A stretch of 64,000 bases of DNA. Source: Paulinella micropora. Taxonomy: Eukaryota; Cercozoa; Imbricatea; Euglyphida; Paulinellidae. Position 1 is the first letter of the stretch; each line of letters begins with the position of its first letter. The notes under the pieces are model-generated. The model had not been told where the DNA came from. It made no database searches and saw only the letters and a program-made list of their open reading frames with translations. Location of the stretch: positions 53,501 to 117,500 of the forward strand of contig WBZZ01006708.1 of the NCBI GenBank assembly GCA_019918135.1, in the 5' to 3' direction. A program made the translations under genes and the position numbers. Positions 42,807-53,486 of this stretch are shown here, piece by piece.

Positions 42807-43006
42807 TGGTGGTTTTCACGGAAATAGAATTTCTAGAATTTAACGCGTGGCTGATAACACTTCAAATACCATTTTTCCTGTTTCGCTAGTAGGCTTACTG
42901 GGAGATGAACCTAATGGGTTCAGCGTAGTCATTGAGATTTTAGGGTGCGGGTTCAATTCCGAAGGATGTTTCATTTCCTCGTTATCATAGCCTTTTATTT
43001 TTTTGC
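42807..43006. other. Non-coding gap before integrase stop
   Basis: About 200 bp with no gene. GGGTTCAATTCC near 42950 resembles a pol III B box, but no matching A box or cloverleaf could be formed. Confidence 0.45.
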
Positions 43007-44023
43007 TTATAAATCTAATATTACCTTTGCCTTTTTTTCTCTCTTTAAAGTCCTGATATTCTTTGGTTGAATGTCTTCTCTTTTTAATAATTCTTTTGTC
43101 TTTTTCTCTTTAATAACTTCTTTGGTTTGCTCCTTCATATCTTTTTCTTCGTCAATTGGTTTATTAAATTCAGTTTTCAATAAATCACGTGGGCTTACCA
43201 ACTCATCGTTATTTAGTATGATTTTAAACCCTTTTCGTCCTTTGACTTTATAAATAATTTTGCTGAAAGTCTTACCGCCTTTGGAGAAAATATTCCTTTT
43301 ATTTTCTTTTCTTACATTATCGCCAACATTGAATTCATTAATGAGGTTATCACGAGTGATAGTCTGTTTATTTTTATCTCTTCTAGCAAAGACATCCACA
43401 GGTTTGGCTTGAATTCCTCTATGAACTTTATGATTATAAGCATTAACCAAGTCTTGAATATAACTTACCCAGTCAAAATTTCTATTAGTTTCAAATAAAA
43501 GGTCAAGCCATCTCCTAATACTTCTTATCACTCTATCAACAACCACAAGCGCTCTATGGTCGCCAACTTCAACGACATCGTGTTTAATTCCATTTTCAAT
43601 AAAATAATCACGAGTAGCACCTTTATATTCTCCTCCGCTGTCAGTTGTAATTGACTTTGGTTTATAAGGTATAGATTTCAAAGCATAATATACTTCTTTC
43701 GCTGTTTTATTTTTTAGTGGAATGATTATTAAATATCTTGAATGGCAATCAATCCAAACAAGCATCCATGCATAGCCCTTATTGCCTTTCTTATCTTTTA
43801 TCTTACTCATATCCGCTAAGTCAAGAAAGACTTGGTCTAATGGTTTATCAACCCATATGGTATTCCATATTTTTGGGTTCTTTTTCTGGTGGTGAATTTC
43901 AAGTGCTTCTTCTTCTTTTGTTTTAACTACTTCTCCCGTAGGTGTGTCCTCTAATTGACTATCCGCATTCTGTGTATTAATAATTGTATGTTTGTGGTCA
44001 AGTTGATGATTTTCCTCACTCAT
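43007..44023 (-). CDS. Retroviral-type (rve) integrase of the Polinton
   Basis: Inserts the element through its terminal repeats and yields 6-bp duplications. ATG at 44023, 338 aa, intact. The catalytic core has QVFLDLADM (Asp 68) and SITTDSGGEY (Asp 128). The third acidic position, normally Glu, is in ALVVVDRVIRSIRR and reads Asp (residue 163), 34 residues after the second Asp. The C-terminal part (KVKGRKGFKIILNNDELVSP) resembles the chromo-/SH3-like tail of Polinton integrases, followed by a Lys/Glu-rich end. It sits 7 bp from the stop of the upstream gene at 44031. The Glu to Asp change may impair activity. Confidence 0.85.
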   Translation of the reverse strand: MSEENHQLDHKHTIINTQNADSQLEDTPTGEVVKTKEEEALEIHHQKKNPKIWNTIWVDKPLDQVFLDLADMSKIKDKKGNKGYAWMLVWIDCHSRYLIIIPLKNKTAKEVYYALKSIPYKPKSITTDSGGEYKGATRDYFIENGIKHDVVEVGDHRALVVVDRVIRSIRRWLDLLFETNRNFDWVSYIQDLVNAYNHKVHRGIQAKPVDVFARRDKNKQTITRDNLINEFNVGDNVRKENKRNIFSKGGKTFSKIIYKVKGRKGFKIILNNDELVSPRDLLKTEFNKPIDEEKDMKEQTKEVIKEKKTKELLKREDIQPKNIRTLKREKKAKVILDL

Positions 44024-44030
44024 CTATATT

Positions 44031-44555
44031 TTAGAATTTTAAAAAGCATTTTTCAATATCGTTATTTTTTTCTTTCTTAGCACCACCTGAAGACTGATTA
44101 TATACTTTAACACTCACACTACTTGATTTTTTTCCTTTGCCCTTCTTAGGTTTTGGCTCTTCTTCTTCACTACTCTCGCTTTCACTTTCTTCACTTTCCT
44201 CAGGCTCGGGCTCTGTCTTCTTGCTCTTCTTCGCTCTCTTAGTCTCCGCCTTCGCTCTTTTGATTTTCATTTTTGCCATCTTTTCCGCAATGATATCAGT
44301 GAAATCAACCTCATCCTCACTCTCATTTTTCTCCTCTGGGCTATCATTATCATGTTCAGTAATAATATCCTTAGCCAAGTTCTTTTCTTCAATTTGTTTT
44401 ATTTTTTCCTCCATATCTTCATCTTCTTGCTTTACAGCATTTCGGTATTGTGCCAAAACATTTTTAGCATGCTCCATCTTTCGTTGTTTCGCTTTCGCTT
44501 TTATTCCTTCCACAGCACTACCCCAGTTCTTACGACTTGCTTCGGCAGACGGCAT
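44031..44555 (-). CDS. Highly charged Lys/Glu/Ser-rich protein (174 aa)
   Basis: ATG at 44555, directly after hairpin 44556-44597. The N-terminus is basic and helical (NWGSAVEGIKAKAKQRK); the middle and C-terminus are runs of Glu, Ser and Lys typical of disordered nucleic-acid- or chaperone-like proteins. Same direction as integrase, 7 bp apart, so probably co-transcribed. No family recognised. Confidence 0.6.
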   Translation of the reverse strand: MPSAEASRKNWGSAVEGIKAKAKQRKMEHAKNVLAQYRNAVKQEDEDMEEKIKQIEEKNLAKDIITEHDNDSPEEKNESEDEVDFTDIIAEKMAKMKIKRAKAETKRAKKSKKTEPEPEESEESESESSEEEEPKPKKGKGKKSSSVSVKVYNQSSGGAKKEKNNDIEKCFLKF

Positions 44556-44597
44556 TTTTAGAATTACGCTTTCGTTTCACTTTCGCTTATTCTAAAA
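44556..44597 (-). promoter_or_regulatory. Stem-loop ahead of the gene at 44555
   Basis: Arms TTTTAGAAT / ATTCTAAAA (9 bp, perfect) with a 24-nt loop that reads purine-rich (AAGCGAAAGTGAAACG) in the direction of the gene. The arm abuts the ATG. Member of the variable-stem palindrome family of P2. Confidence 0.75.
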
Positions 44598-44648
44598 GTA
44601 TTCTATACTAAGATTAATATATTTTTTAGTATTTTTTAATAATTAATT

Positions 44649-44702
44649 GATATTTGACAATCTCACTTCGTGCTATCGCACTTTCGTTTATTGTCAAACA
44701 TC
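44649..44702. promoter_or_regulatory. Stem-loop in the divergent intergenic region
   Basis: Arms GATATTTGACAAT / ATTGTCAAACATC (13 bp, one mismatch) with loop CTCACTTCGTGCTATCGCAC onward. Same loop style as its neighbours, different stem. Confidence 0.75.
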
Positions 44703-44740
44703 GTTTTAAAATAAAATTTTATTCTAATAATATAGGAAAC

Positions 44741-44790
44741 GATTTTCTAAAACACACGAAAGCGAAGCGAAAGTGTGAATTTAGAAAATC
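44741..44790 (+). promoter_or_regulatory. Stem-loop ahead of the P2 fibre gene
   Basis: Arms GATTTTCTAAA / TTTAGAAAATC (11 bp, perfect), loop ACACACGAAAGCGAAGCGAA onward, with an inner CACAC/GTGTG pairing. The fibre ATG follows at 44792. Confidence 0.8.
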
Positions 44791-44791
44791 A

Positions 44792-47700
44792 ATGTCGCAA
44801 TATAAATCCTTACTAGGTTTATCAGAAATCGCAGTTGATAGTCTAGACATAAAAAACTTAGACCTTACCAACACTAATATTATTGGTCTGAATACAGACA
44901 GAGTGCCAGAAGATGCTGACCCCGTAAATCTTTATTTCACTGACGGCCGATTTGATACACGTCTCGCTTTAAAATCAACTACGGATATCAAAGAAGGAAA
45001 AAATTTATACTACACAGAGCAACGAGTGAGAGACAACGACGAAGTCAAAGCCTCAACTCAACACCGCTCTAATACAAGTAATCCGCACCAAACAAGTTTA
45101 TACAATTTGATAGACACTAACATATTCGCACAAGCGAGTGGACAATACTTAACTTACAACGATGTAGAAGGCAAATGGAAGAATACAGCCCTTGGTTCAA
45201 TTGATACACTCTCTGATGTAGTCATTACAGCACCAGTGGCTATGAATAGTTATCTAACATATAACTCAATAAGCTGGGTAAATAAAACATTTCCTATAAA
45301 TGTTGATGAATTCGGCAATATTAGTATGGGCGGTAATTTGAATATAACAGGAGTTAATTTATTAAATACGAAAGATGTTGATACTTGGATATCTGAGCAC
45401 GAAGACAATAATGATAAAGCGTCCGCGGATGGTTCAATTAATACACACAGCGATGTTTTAATTACAGGAACACCCGCCGATAACCAACTGCTCGTTTATA
45501 GCACAGGGCAATGGAGAAACACAAACTCACCTTTTCTTAGATTGGATGGTCTCGCTATGATGTTTGGAGATTTAAATATGGGTGGTTTTAATGTAGCAAA
45601 TGTCGGTAATGTTGATGGTGTTGATGTTTCGGCTCTTGACACCGCAGTCGTTAAACTAACAGGAGACCAAACAATAACAGGAAACAAAATATTTACTACT
45701 TATTTGGGTGTAAAAGATTCAAATCCATTAAACACGGGTAAGTTATTCTTCAATTACAACAATAATATGGGTTCTATTTATTCGTCGGAGGTAGGTGGAG
45801 CAACGGGATATCCACTAAGCATTGTTGGTTCTTCCATACTTCTTGCTTCTACAACGGGGAGTGGAATAACACTGACTGGCAATGTTTTAAATTTTAGTGG
45901 CACAACAGCAATTAGCGGACTTCCAGCCCCATTCTACGATGGGGATGCTTCAACAAAAGCATACACTGATACTAAACTGGCCAAGGACGGCACAACGGCT
46001 ATGACGGGCAGTTTAAATATGGGTGGTTTTACTATTACAAATGTTGGTAATGTTGATGGTGTTGATGTTTCTGTTCTTGATACTTCGGTGGTTAAACTAA
46101 CAGGAGACCAAACCATAGCGGGTATTAAGACATTTAGCAGTATAATAAATGCGAGTGCGGGTCTTGATATGAAAAGCCAAAGCATAACAAATGTTAATCT
46201 TGTTGATGGCGTGGATGTTTCTACTCTTGACGCTTCTGTCGTTAAACTAACAGGAGACCAAACCATAGCGGGGAATAAAAAATTTACATCAACTTTGGAA
46301 GTAAGTGGTTCGTCCAATCCTACTACTTTTGATGGTATCGGCATAGCCTTTGATACAAAAATAGGAATGATTGCAGCACAAAAAACAGCAACAGCGACTT
46401 GGTATCCAATACAAATAACGGGTTCGTATGTTGAGTTATATTCGGGTAATACTTTAATTATAACCGCAACTGGCACTACACTATCTTTGAATAACAACAA
46501 AATAACAAACTTAGCAACACCATCAGCAACAACGGACGGAGCAAACAAAAGTTATGTGGATACATTAGACGGGCAAAATGTGAAACTAACAGGAAACCAA
46601 ACCATAGCAGGAATTAAGACATATAGCAGTGGTGTTGAAATAACGGGAAATTCAATCAAATCAACAACAAAGGGAACATTTATCGTTTTCAATTCTACCA
46701 GTAATATCGGGTGAATTGCTAGTTTGGATATGAAAACTGCAACATATTACAACTTTGAAATTTCTGCGAAAAAAATAAGTTTTATTATTGACGGGACGAT
46801 TGTCGGTTGGGTAAATGCTTCGGGGCTAGATTGTAATAGTAGCAAAATAGCCAACCTTGGAACTCCGACATTAGCGACGGACGGAGCGACAAAAGGGTAT
46901 GCGGACACATTGGACGGGCAAAACGTAAAACTAACAGGAGACCAAACAATAACGGGAATTAAAATATTTAATGGAACGAGAAATGCTATACGCGGGCTTA
47001 CTTTGTTGAACCAAGCTGATTTTAATAATGTGGATATCATTAATGGTGGAAATATAACATATAATGGGGCGAGGATATTAAACCAAAATGGAGGAGATAT
47101 ATTCTTTTCACAGACATCAGGTGATTACCAATATTTCTTATTTACTTTAAATACTGCTACAAGTGGAACCGCAGACCAACGAGGTTATGTATTTACGAAT
47201 GTAGCATCTGATGTAAAAGGGGCGGGGCTTTATATTTCAAAACTTTTGGACAATAAAAGTGCTTCGTCTGACATTGTCCGTTTTAACAATGCTGGCGGTA
47301 TGCGATTTTATGGTGCTTTGGATATGAACTCAAACAACATAACAAATGGTGGAACAATAACGGGAACTACATTAACGGCAACTGCTGGTATGACTACAAC
47401 AACATTGGCGGCGAGCGACAAAATAACAACAGCATCAGGCAAACCAATAATCATAGGCAATACAACGAAAGGCGCAGGGGCGACAGGTGGTTTAGAATTA
47501 TATGGAACGGCTTCAAATATCGGAGGAGCACACTTACAAGCAATAACAACGGCGGATGCTTATCCAACATTTCAATTATTGAACTGGGCACACGACAATA
47601 TAGGCTTAAGTTTTGATGCTTATTATGACGGCTCAAACTGGAAATCAAGTAATTCTGGTTCAAACTTTCAAATATACAAAAACTCAAACAAACTTGCTTT

Positions 47701-48949
47701 CAACTATAAATCAGGAATAACAGCAGGAAGCAATATAACATGGTCTGAGGCGATGAATGTAAGCACAGCAGGATTATTAACTGCGAGTGCGGGGATTACA
47801 TATACTGGCACACTAACGTCAGCAACAAATACAAGTGGAGTAAAAATAGGAATTCAGGGAATAACAGACGGAACAAATGCAAAAGGAATATTTCTATGGG
47901 ATACAACCAATACAAGTTGGGGGATTTATGCGGCATCTGGTGGGGCTCTAAACACTAGAAGTTTAGCAAATGGTTTGGCTGTTTCTGGAAATGATTTTAG
48001 TTCGTATAGTTTTCGGTTTAGGGTTGCCAATGATTCTACGATGGGATTTGTATGGGAGAATTCGGGGGAACAACTATTAATGTCATTGAATGGATTAAAC
48101 GGGACTTTATGGACAAAAGGATTGATTACGGCAAATGCGGGGATTACATATTCTGGGGTGCTATCATCGGCATTAGCATCAAGTAATGGGGCAAAAATAG
48201 CAATTCAAGGACAAACAGACGGGACGAATGCGAGAGGAATATTTGTATGGGATGCTACTGATTCAAACTGGGGGATTTATATGTCTCAGTCTGGGAATAA
48301 TAAATTATTAAGTGGAGGAACAGCGCCAGCAGGAGGAGGCGGAGGATTAACTTCTTATGCTATTAGATTTAGAGTGAATGGTTCTTCAACGAGTGGGTTC
48401 ATATGGGAGAATAATTCAAATACTGCTTTAATGTCATTAAGAGAAAGCGATGGGCAGTTATGGGTATTGTCTAATCCAATTCAATATTCAGACAGGAGAA
48501 AAAAAGAAGATATAAAGGAATGTTTAGGCTTAGATTTTATTAATAAGTTAAATCCAGTTTGCTATCGTATGATTGATGACAACAAGAAATGTAGGACTGG
48601 CTTAATAGCACAGGAATTAGAAGAAATACTAACAGAAATGGATATACTAGATTTTGGCGGTTTTATAAAAGAAACAATTATGGTTCCCTGTCCAAAGCAA
48701 AGAAAAGAATACGAATTGAAAGGTGTGAGTGTTAATCCAGAAGATGTTAAATGTATTGATAGTGGTGATGTCGGTTATGGTATAGGTTATTCAGAGTTTA
48801 TCGCACCATTAATTAAAGCCACACAGGAGTTATCGGAAAAGATAGTTAATTTAGAAAAAGAAAATAAAAATCTTATGAATATACTACAAGACCAAGCAAA
48901 TCAATTAGCAGAAATCAGGACAGTCGTATTTTCTACTAATGCCTCCTAG
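44792..48949 (+). pseudogene. Tail fibre with S74 chaperone domain (P2), in-frame stop
   Basis: About 1,385 codons. ATG at 44792 just after a stem-loop; the frame is open further upstream but without ATG. The N-terminal part has phage-fibre style repeats (NLYFTDGRFDTRLALKS, NLYYTEQRVRDN); the shaft repeats DGVDVSxLDxxVVKLTGDQTI several times; the C-terminus has SDRRKKEDIKE (near 48488) and CRTGLIAQELEEIL of Peptidase_S74, then a coiled coil. One TGA at 46712-46714 breaks an otherwise open frame. The C-terminal two-thirds match the P1 fibre closely. Role: receptor-binding spike or fibre, self-processed at its C-terminus. Confidence 0.87.
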
Positions 48950-49282
48950 ATTACACCCCCCACCGCCAGTCATTGAAATAGACGGCGAACTAACACCAGA
49001 GTTGAAAAATAGAGTTTTAGACATTTCATTGAAGAATGAGGAAAAAAAATAGAGCACGAATTGGAAGATAACTGGAATTGTTGTTGTATAAAAAACAGAC
49101 CGACAGACAGCCGACTTATTAAATACTTATTTCAAATGGGTATTATTATTGCCATTATAACCCTTTGTATAGTGAGGCTATCTGAAAAGAACTTACCTTG
49201 TGAGGTTGCCAACACTTATGTTGGTATTTTAACATTGCTTATCGGCATTTGCCTTCCATCACCTTCTTCAAGTAAGAAGTGA
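48939..49282 (+). pseudogene. Small two-helix membrane protein (P2 copy), frame break
   Basis: The ATG at 48939 overlaps the fibre stop by 11 bp. The N-terminal half (EIDGELTPELKNRVLDISLK) and the two membrane segments (MGIIIAIITLCIV, YVGILTLLIGICLP) are as in P1 31574-31933. The frame shifts in an A7 run at about 49044-49050. Overlap with the fibre gene suggests coupled expression. Function unknown, holin-like topology. Confidence 0.7.
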
Positions 49283-49522
49283 GCACTCATATAAGTGTAT
49301 TTTATACCAATAAGCATCACTACCCGAACACATTAAAGGAAGGGCTTCATCAAAACTAACACACCAATCACTCATAGGCTTATACACACATTTAAATTTT
49401 GTTTCTATTCCTTTCTGAATACAATAAGCACAACTCTCATTTTTTTTCTCACTGACCCGTGAGTAAAAGTCGCAGGCAGTCCGAGCAATAGTTGAACACA
49501 TAAACAAGAATATTAAAATCAT
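49268..49522 (-). CDS. Secreted Cys-rich small protein (P2 copy, 84 aa)
   Basis: ATG at 49522. Signal peptide (ILIFLFMCSTIA) then the same Cys-rich domain as 31935-32192 (TACDFYSRVSEKKNESCAYC). The frame is intact while flanking genes are broken. It is antisense to, and overlaps by 15 bp with, the end of the membrane-protein gene. Likely exported by infected cells or placed in the virion; activity unknown. Confidence 0.7.
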   Translation of the reverse strand: MILIFLFMCSTIARTACDFYSRVSEKKNESCAYCIQKGIETKFKCVYKPMSDWCVSFDEALPLMCSGSDAYWYKIHLYECSLLT

Positions 49523-49568
49523 TTTTTATATATCAAAGATTTTTTAAAATCTATGTATATTATATAGT

Positions 49569-49931
49569 ATGAGTGAGCACAAATACCAAAAGATTATTTT
49601 TCTGAGCAATGATTTTGCTGGCGGAAGCAAAACATTTAATAAACATATTCAAATGTCATTCACACCCACCAAAATGAATGTAAAATTTATTCACTATATG
49701 AACGACCAGACAGAGACAAAAACCAGAATTCTTTACATGGATAGAATTGGATATATCGGAACATTTGCTGATAGTAATATAGCAAACATTTCAAACCTTG
49801 GTTATAATTTGGGTGTTGTCGGATGGACTGACGGCCAATATACATTTAAAGTCCTTGAAACTGACAGCGGAAATATTGACACAGGAAATTTAGCGGGACG
49901 AATTGTTGTGTGTTTGGAATTCGTAGGGTAG
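49569..49931 (+). CDS. Hypothetical virion protein (120 aa)
   Basis: ATG at 49569 after TATATTATATAGT; upstream lies a small AGATTTT/AAAATCT palindrome (49537-49552). Beta-rich, Gly/Asn/Thr-containing (NLGYNLGVVGWTDGQYTF) and ending RIVVCLEFVG. It resembles in style the truncated gene at 27426-27838 but I cannot claim homology. It is followed by the packaging ATPase 8 bp downstream. Confidence 0.6.
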   Translation: MSEHKYQKIIFLSNDFAGGSKTFNKHIQMSFTPTKMNVKFIHYMNDQTETKTRILYMDRIGYIGTFADSNIANISNLGYNLGVVGWTDGQYTFKVLETDSGNIDTGNLAGRIVVCLEFVG

Positions 49932-49939
49932 AATATAGG

Positions 49940-50762
49940 ATGGAGAAAATAAACAACTTCAAAGTTAAGCCTGTGAAGCAGGATGGAAACGGAGATAAAA
50001 AAGCCAAGGGTTATAAATTATTCAATGAGCCTTATGCCAATATATTTCTACTTGCCAGAAAGAAGAGCGGGAAAACGACAGCACTCTTTGAAATACTAAA
50101 AGGACGACAGACAGAAAAACACGTATTGTTATTATTGCTTCAACAATTCACAAGGACTACATTTATAAAGCAATGGTAAAGCACTTTAAGAACAGAGGAA
50201 ACCCAATGGCGATTTATACCTTTCTTAAATCAGACGGGGTGAATGTCATTGATTACGAATTAGACAAATTGAACAAACCAGACGAAGAGCAAGAAGGCGA
50301 AATTAAACAGGATGATAAAGAAGCGATGGAGAAACCACAATTTTTATACTTTGGAAAAGAAGAAAAAAGAAACAGAGCGCCGCGGAGGCAAAAGAACGAC
50401 CCAGCAAGTATATTTCTCCAGAGGTTGTTTTTGTTTTGGATGATTTAGGGAGCGGATTAAGAGACAAGACCGAAAGCGATTTGTTAAAAAAGAACAGACA
50501 CTATAAATCCAAGGTGATTATGTCAAGCCAGTATCTGAACGACCTACGGCCAGAAGCCATTAAGCAACTAGATTATTTATTAATGTTTCCGAGTCAGTCT
50601 CAGGACAAAATGGAACTCGTGTATAAACACTTAGACTTATCTTTTGACTTTGATTACTTTCTTCAAAAGTATCACGAGGCGACGAAGGAGAGATTTAATT
50701 TTCTTTATGTTTCAAGTGTTGATGATGAGTTAAGAAAAAATTTTGCTTACAGATTAAAATAA
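49940..50762 (+). pseudogene. FtsK-HerA/A32-type packaging ATPase (P2), two frame breaks
   Basis: DNA-packaging motor. ATG at 49940. Part one (to about 50120) has Walker A LLARKKSGKTTALF; part two (about 50125-50400) is a linker rich in charged residues; part three has Walker B VVFVLDDLGSG and a following VIMSSQYLNDL sensor-like stretch. Frame breaks lie near 50120 and near 50395. About 270 codons, normal size for Polintons. Order (before capsid genes) is typical. Confidence 0.8.
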
Positions 50763-50797
50763 AAAAATTTGTAAATAATTATTTTTCTGTATAATAT

Positions 50798-51105
50798 ATG
50801 CCAGTATCACCAGTAATAATTTCGCAACCATCAGGATATAACATCGGATACAATCCATCAATGCCACAGAAGGGGGGAAAAAAGAAAACCAAGAAGAAGA
50901 GTGGGCAAAGGGAGGAAAGATTAACTGGGCTAAGGTCGGAAAAACCGCAATGGCTGTTAATAAATTTCTTCGCGATAACAAGATTATTTCAAAGACCGCT
51001 AATGCCCTTGGTGATGTCGGGGTTCCATATGCGTCTCGTATCGGGTCTACCGCTGCAAAACTTGGATATGGTAAGCAACGAGGAGGTGCTGTAAAGTTCC
51101 GCTGA
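50798..51105 (+). pseudogene. Small basic virion core-like protein, frame break
   Basis: ATG at 50798 after CTGTATAATAT. The N-terminal frame gives SQPSGYNIGYNPSMPQKGG; the reading moves to another frame in a G6-A6 run near 50875-50885, and the second frame stays open to a TGA at 51103-51105 with NKFLRDNKIISKTANALG and the end GYGKQRGGAVKFR. A C-terminal GYGxxRGG with preceding amphipathic helix is seen in small core proteins of Polintons and related viruses. About 102 codons. Adenovirus pVI/pX-like role is speculative. Confidence 0.55.
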
Positions 51106-51161
51106 TAGTTATCAACTTCACTCTCATTCGCTTTGCTCATTCTCGTTTGTTGATAACCATC
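51104..51161 (+). promoter_or_regulatory. Stem-loop at the stop of the core-like gene
   Basis: Arms GATAGTTATCAAC / GTTGATAACCATC (13 bp, one mismatch); loop TTCACTCTCATTCGCTTTGC onward, pyrimidine-rich. It overlaps the TGA, as would suit a transcription end signal. Confidence 0.75.
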
Positions 51162-51194
51162 GTTTCAGATTAATTTTTTTAATAAAGAAAAATA

Positions 51195-51247
51195 GATGTT
51201 TTAGAATAAGCGATAATGCGAAGCATGAAGCGCAATTCTAAAATATC
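51195..51247 (+). promoter_or_regulatory. Stem-loop at the start of the coiled-coil/Pro-rich gene
   Basis: Arms GATGTTTTAGAAT / ATTCTAAAATATC (13 bp, one mismatch); purine-rich loop AAGCGATAATGCGAAGCATG onward. The ATG chosen for the next gene (51216) is in the loop. Confidence 0.7.
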
Positions 51248-52537
51248 AAAGGTAAGACCCCCACGGATTTATAGGAATAAGAGCGGAAGGCCTTATATTA
51301 TCCAGAAGGGTAAAAAATATTATCTTAATTTTGGTAAGAAAACAAATGATTTAAGCACATTACAAATCGTTAAACTTTTTATGAAATATATTAGCAAACC
51401 AAAGTCGCAAAGGGCTAGTCGCAAACCAAGAGAAAAAATAATCAAATCAGAGTTCAATCGTCTTGAACATGAGAACCGAAACCAGATACAAAGCAACTTA
51501 CAAAAGAAATATGAGTTAATACATGACGAGGAAGCAAAGGAAAAGAAGAAAAGGGAAGAGATAGAAGAAGAAAAGAAAAGGCTAGAACGAAAAGATGTAG
51601 CAGATGCTAAGGAAAGGCAGGATGAGTTAGCAAGGATACACCGCAATGAACTATCCGATATCAAGGAACGACAAGAACAAAAAGACAGAGAACTAAGAAG
51701 GGAGCAAAAACTCATAGATGATGTAAAAAATGAAGAAGACAGAAAAAATAGAATACAAGCATTACCACCGCCACCGCAATATCAATATATTATGCCACCG
51801 CAATATGGACAGCCACAAGCCCCGCCATTAGGAGCACCACAACAAGCGCCGCCATTAGGAGCACCACCACAAGCACCGCCATTAAATAATTTAGAAAATG
51901 AAGCACCATTAAAAACAAAAGAGCAATATGAGGAAGAAAAAAGCAAAAGCAGAAAGATATTGAAACACTGAAATTAGCAGGATATACAGATAAGTTCATA
52001 AAAAAGATGAGTCGTAAAGACTTACAAAAAGCCAGCCAAGATATTCAGACTGCTATAGCCACAGCGACATCTTTAGAGGAACAGAAAAAGTTAGCAGAAG
52101 AATATAAAGAAAAACTTGAAAAGGAAGAAAAGAAAGCAGAAGAAAAGGGTAAGCATTTTGAAAATTTACAAATTAATCCATTTTTAATCTCTGCATTTTC
52201 AAAAACTTATCACCCAAACATTACTATACAAGAGTTAGCACAGGCTTTAAAAAAGAGACTAGATAGTGATGGACATACAAAATTAAATTACAAAGACACT
52301 TCAAAGTGGATTATTGACATGATTAAAAGGTTTAATATTGATGTTGGAAATGAAAAGGAAAACGTAAAAAGAAAAGTAGCGGATTATGCTAGATATGAAG
52401 AGTTCATGGGTATTACTGAACAAAAAGGGACTGGAGGGGGAAACACCCCCTACCATACCCCCAAGCGTCGCGTAGACACTGGAGCGAAGACATTAGAAGA
52501 ATTAATTGATAAGGTATTTTCAATTAAAAAAAATTAA
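51216..52537 (+). pseudogene. Long coiled-coil, Pro/Gln-rich structural protein, frame break
   Basis: ATG at 51216 (or 51225), inside a stem-loop. The N-terminal segment is basic (PPRIYRNKSGRPYIIQKGKK), followed by a long Glu/Lys/Arg coiled coil (about residues 85-180), a PPQ/PLGAPQQAP repeat and, after a frame break near 51935-51950, a second helical part starting before the ATG at 52007 and ending in a short Lys-rich tail. About 440 codons in all. Coiled coil plus Pro-rich linker next to the protease suggests a scaffold or tegument-like virion protein; no family recognised. Confidence 0.6.
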
Positions 52538-52571
52538 AAAATATCTATCCCGCAAAGATTGGAAACACACA

Positions 52572-53353
52572 ATGAACAAAAAGGACTTTGTAAATACTCT
52601 AACTAGCAAAATGACGATATACCCAAATGTTGATAAACAAGTTTCAAATGATTTGAATATTGACGAGGGAATGCCCCAACCGCTACCCCCGCCACCAGAG
52701 CCGGCAACAGATACGACTACACCGCCAGACCAAACACCTCAGAGGAGACAACCATACCCCCAAGAACAAGTTCTGCGGAGCAGAACATCGTGGCAAAGCC
52801 ACTCATCGCGGAGACACCAGAGCAACAGACAGACGAGCAACAGCAACAGCAAGAGGGTGAGGGGCGGGGGCTAATGACTAATGAAATAGACGACATAATG
52901 AAAAAATATGGATGGTATCTCGGAGCGATAGCAAGTGATGAAATCTACAAACTAAATCCAGAAAAAAGAAAGCGATACGGATTTATTATGAATTTGGACA
53001 ATCACAAGCAAGCGGGGTCTCATTGGATTGCTATATGGGTAAGTCTGGATAAAGACAGAAGTGTTGAAGTGTATGACCCATTAGCGCTTTACCAACCAAC
53101 GGAAGACTTTCAACAACAAATGAAACAACTAATTGACCGAAGCCATCCCGATAGTTATTTATTAATGAAGGTTAATCAAGTAAAACAACAATCCAACACC
53201 TCAGACACGTGCGGATGGCACTCAATGAGGTTTTTAATGGAGCGAGCGAAAGGCAACCGATTTAAGTTTGCTAGTGGCTATACAGACTTAAAAGAAGAAG
53301 AAGCAGAAAAATTAAAAGCACAGAATGGTTATGGATTTGACACCTTTTTATGA
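52572..53353 (+). pseudogene. Adenovirus-type cysteine protease (adenain/Ulp1-like, C48-C5 clan), frame break
   Basis: Maturation protease of Polintons, cleaving capsid precursors. ATG at 52572; a Pro-rich N-terminal part changes frame near 52735-52745, after which the catalytic part stays open to 53353. The catalytic residues are visible in order: His in GSHWIAIWV, Asp in VEVYDPLA and Cys in DTCGWHSMRFL. Gln/Asn before the Cys fits the oxyanion position. The catalytic half is intact. The TGA at 53351 lies in a stem-loop. Confidence 0.83.
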
Positions 53354-53397
53354 GCATCGCTTTCATTCGCTACGCTCATTTTCGCTTGCTCATAAAA
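53346..53397 (+). promoter_or_regulatory. Stem-loop at the protease stop
   Basis: Arms TTTTATGAGC / GCTCATAAAA (10 bp, perfect); loop ATCGCTTTCATTCGCTACGC onward. It includes the TGA stop. Nearly the same loop occurs at 58106-58163. Confidence 0.8.
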
Positions 53398-53426
53398 GAA
53401 TAATATTTTTATAAAAAAGAAAAAGC

Positions 53427-53486
53427 GATATTTGTAAAAACACACGAGAGTTGCGTTAGCAACGAGAGTGTGGCTTTACGAATATC
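53427..53486 (+). promoter_or_regulatory. Stem-loop directly before the penton gene
   Basis: Arms GATATTTGTAAA / TTTACGAATATC (12 bp, one mismatch); loop AACACACGAGAGTTGCGTTA onward with inner CACAC/GTGTG. The penton ATG is the next base (53487). Confidence 0.8.

Noticed and set aside
42940..42975. tRNA gene suggested by GGGTTCAATTCC
   Set aside because: Only a B-box-like string; no A box in place, and T-arm and acceptor stems do not form.
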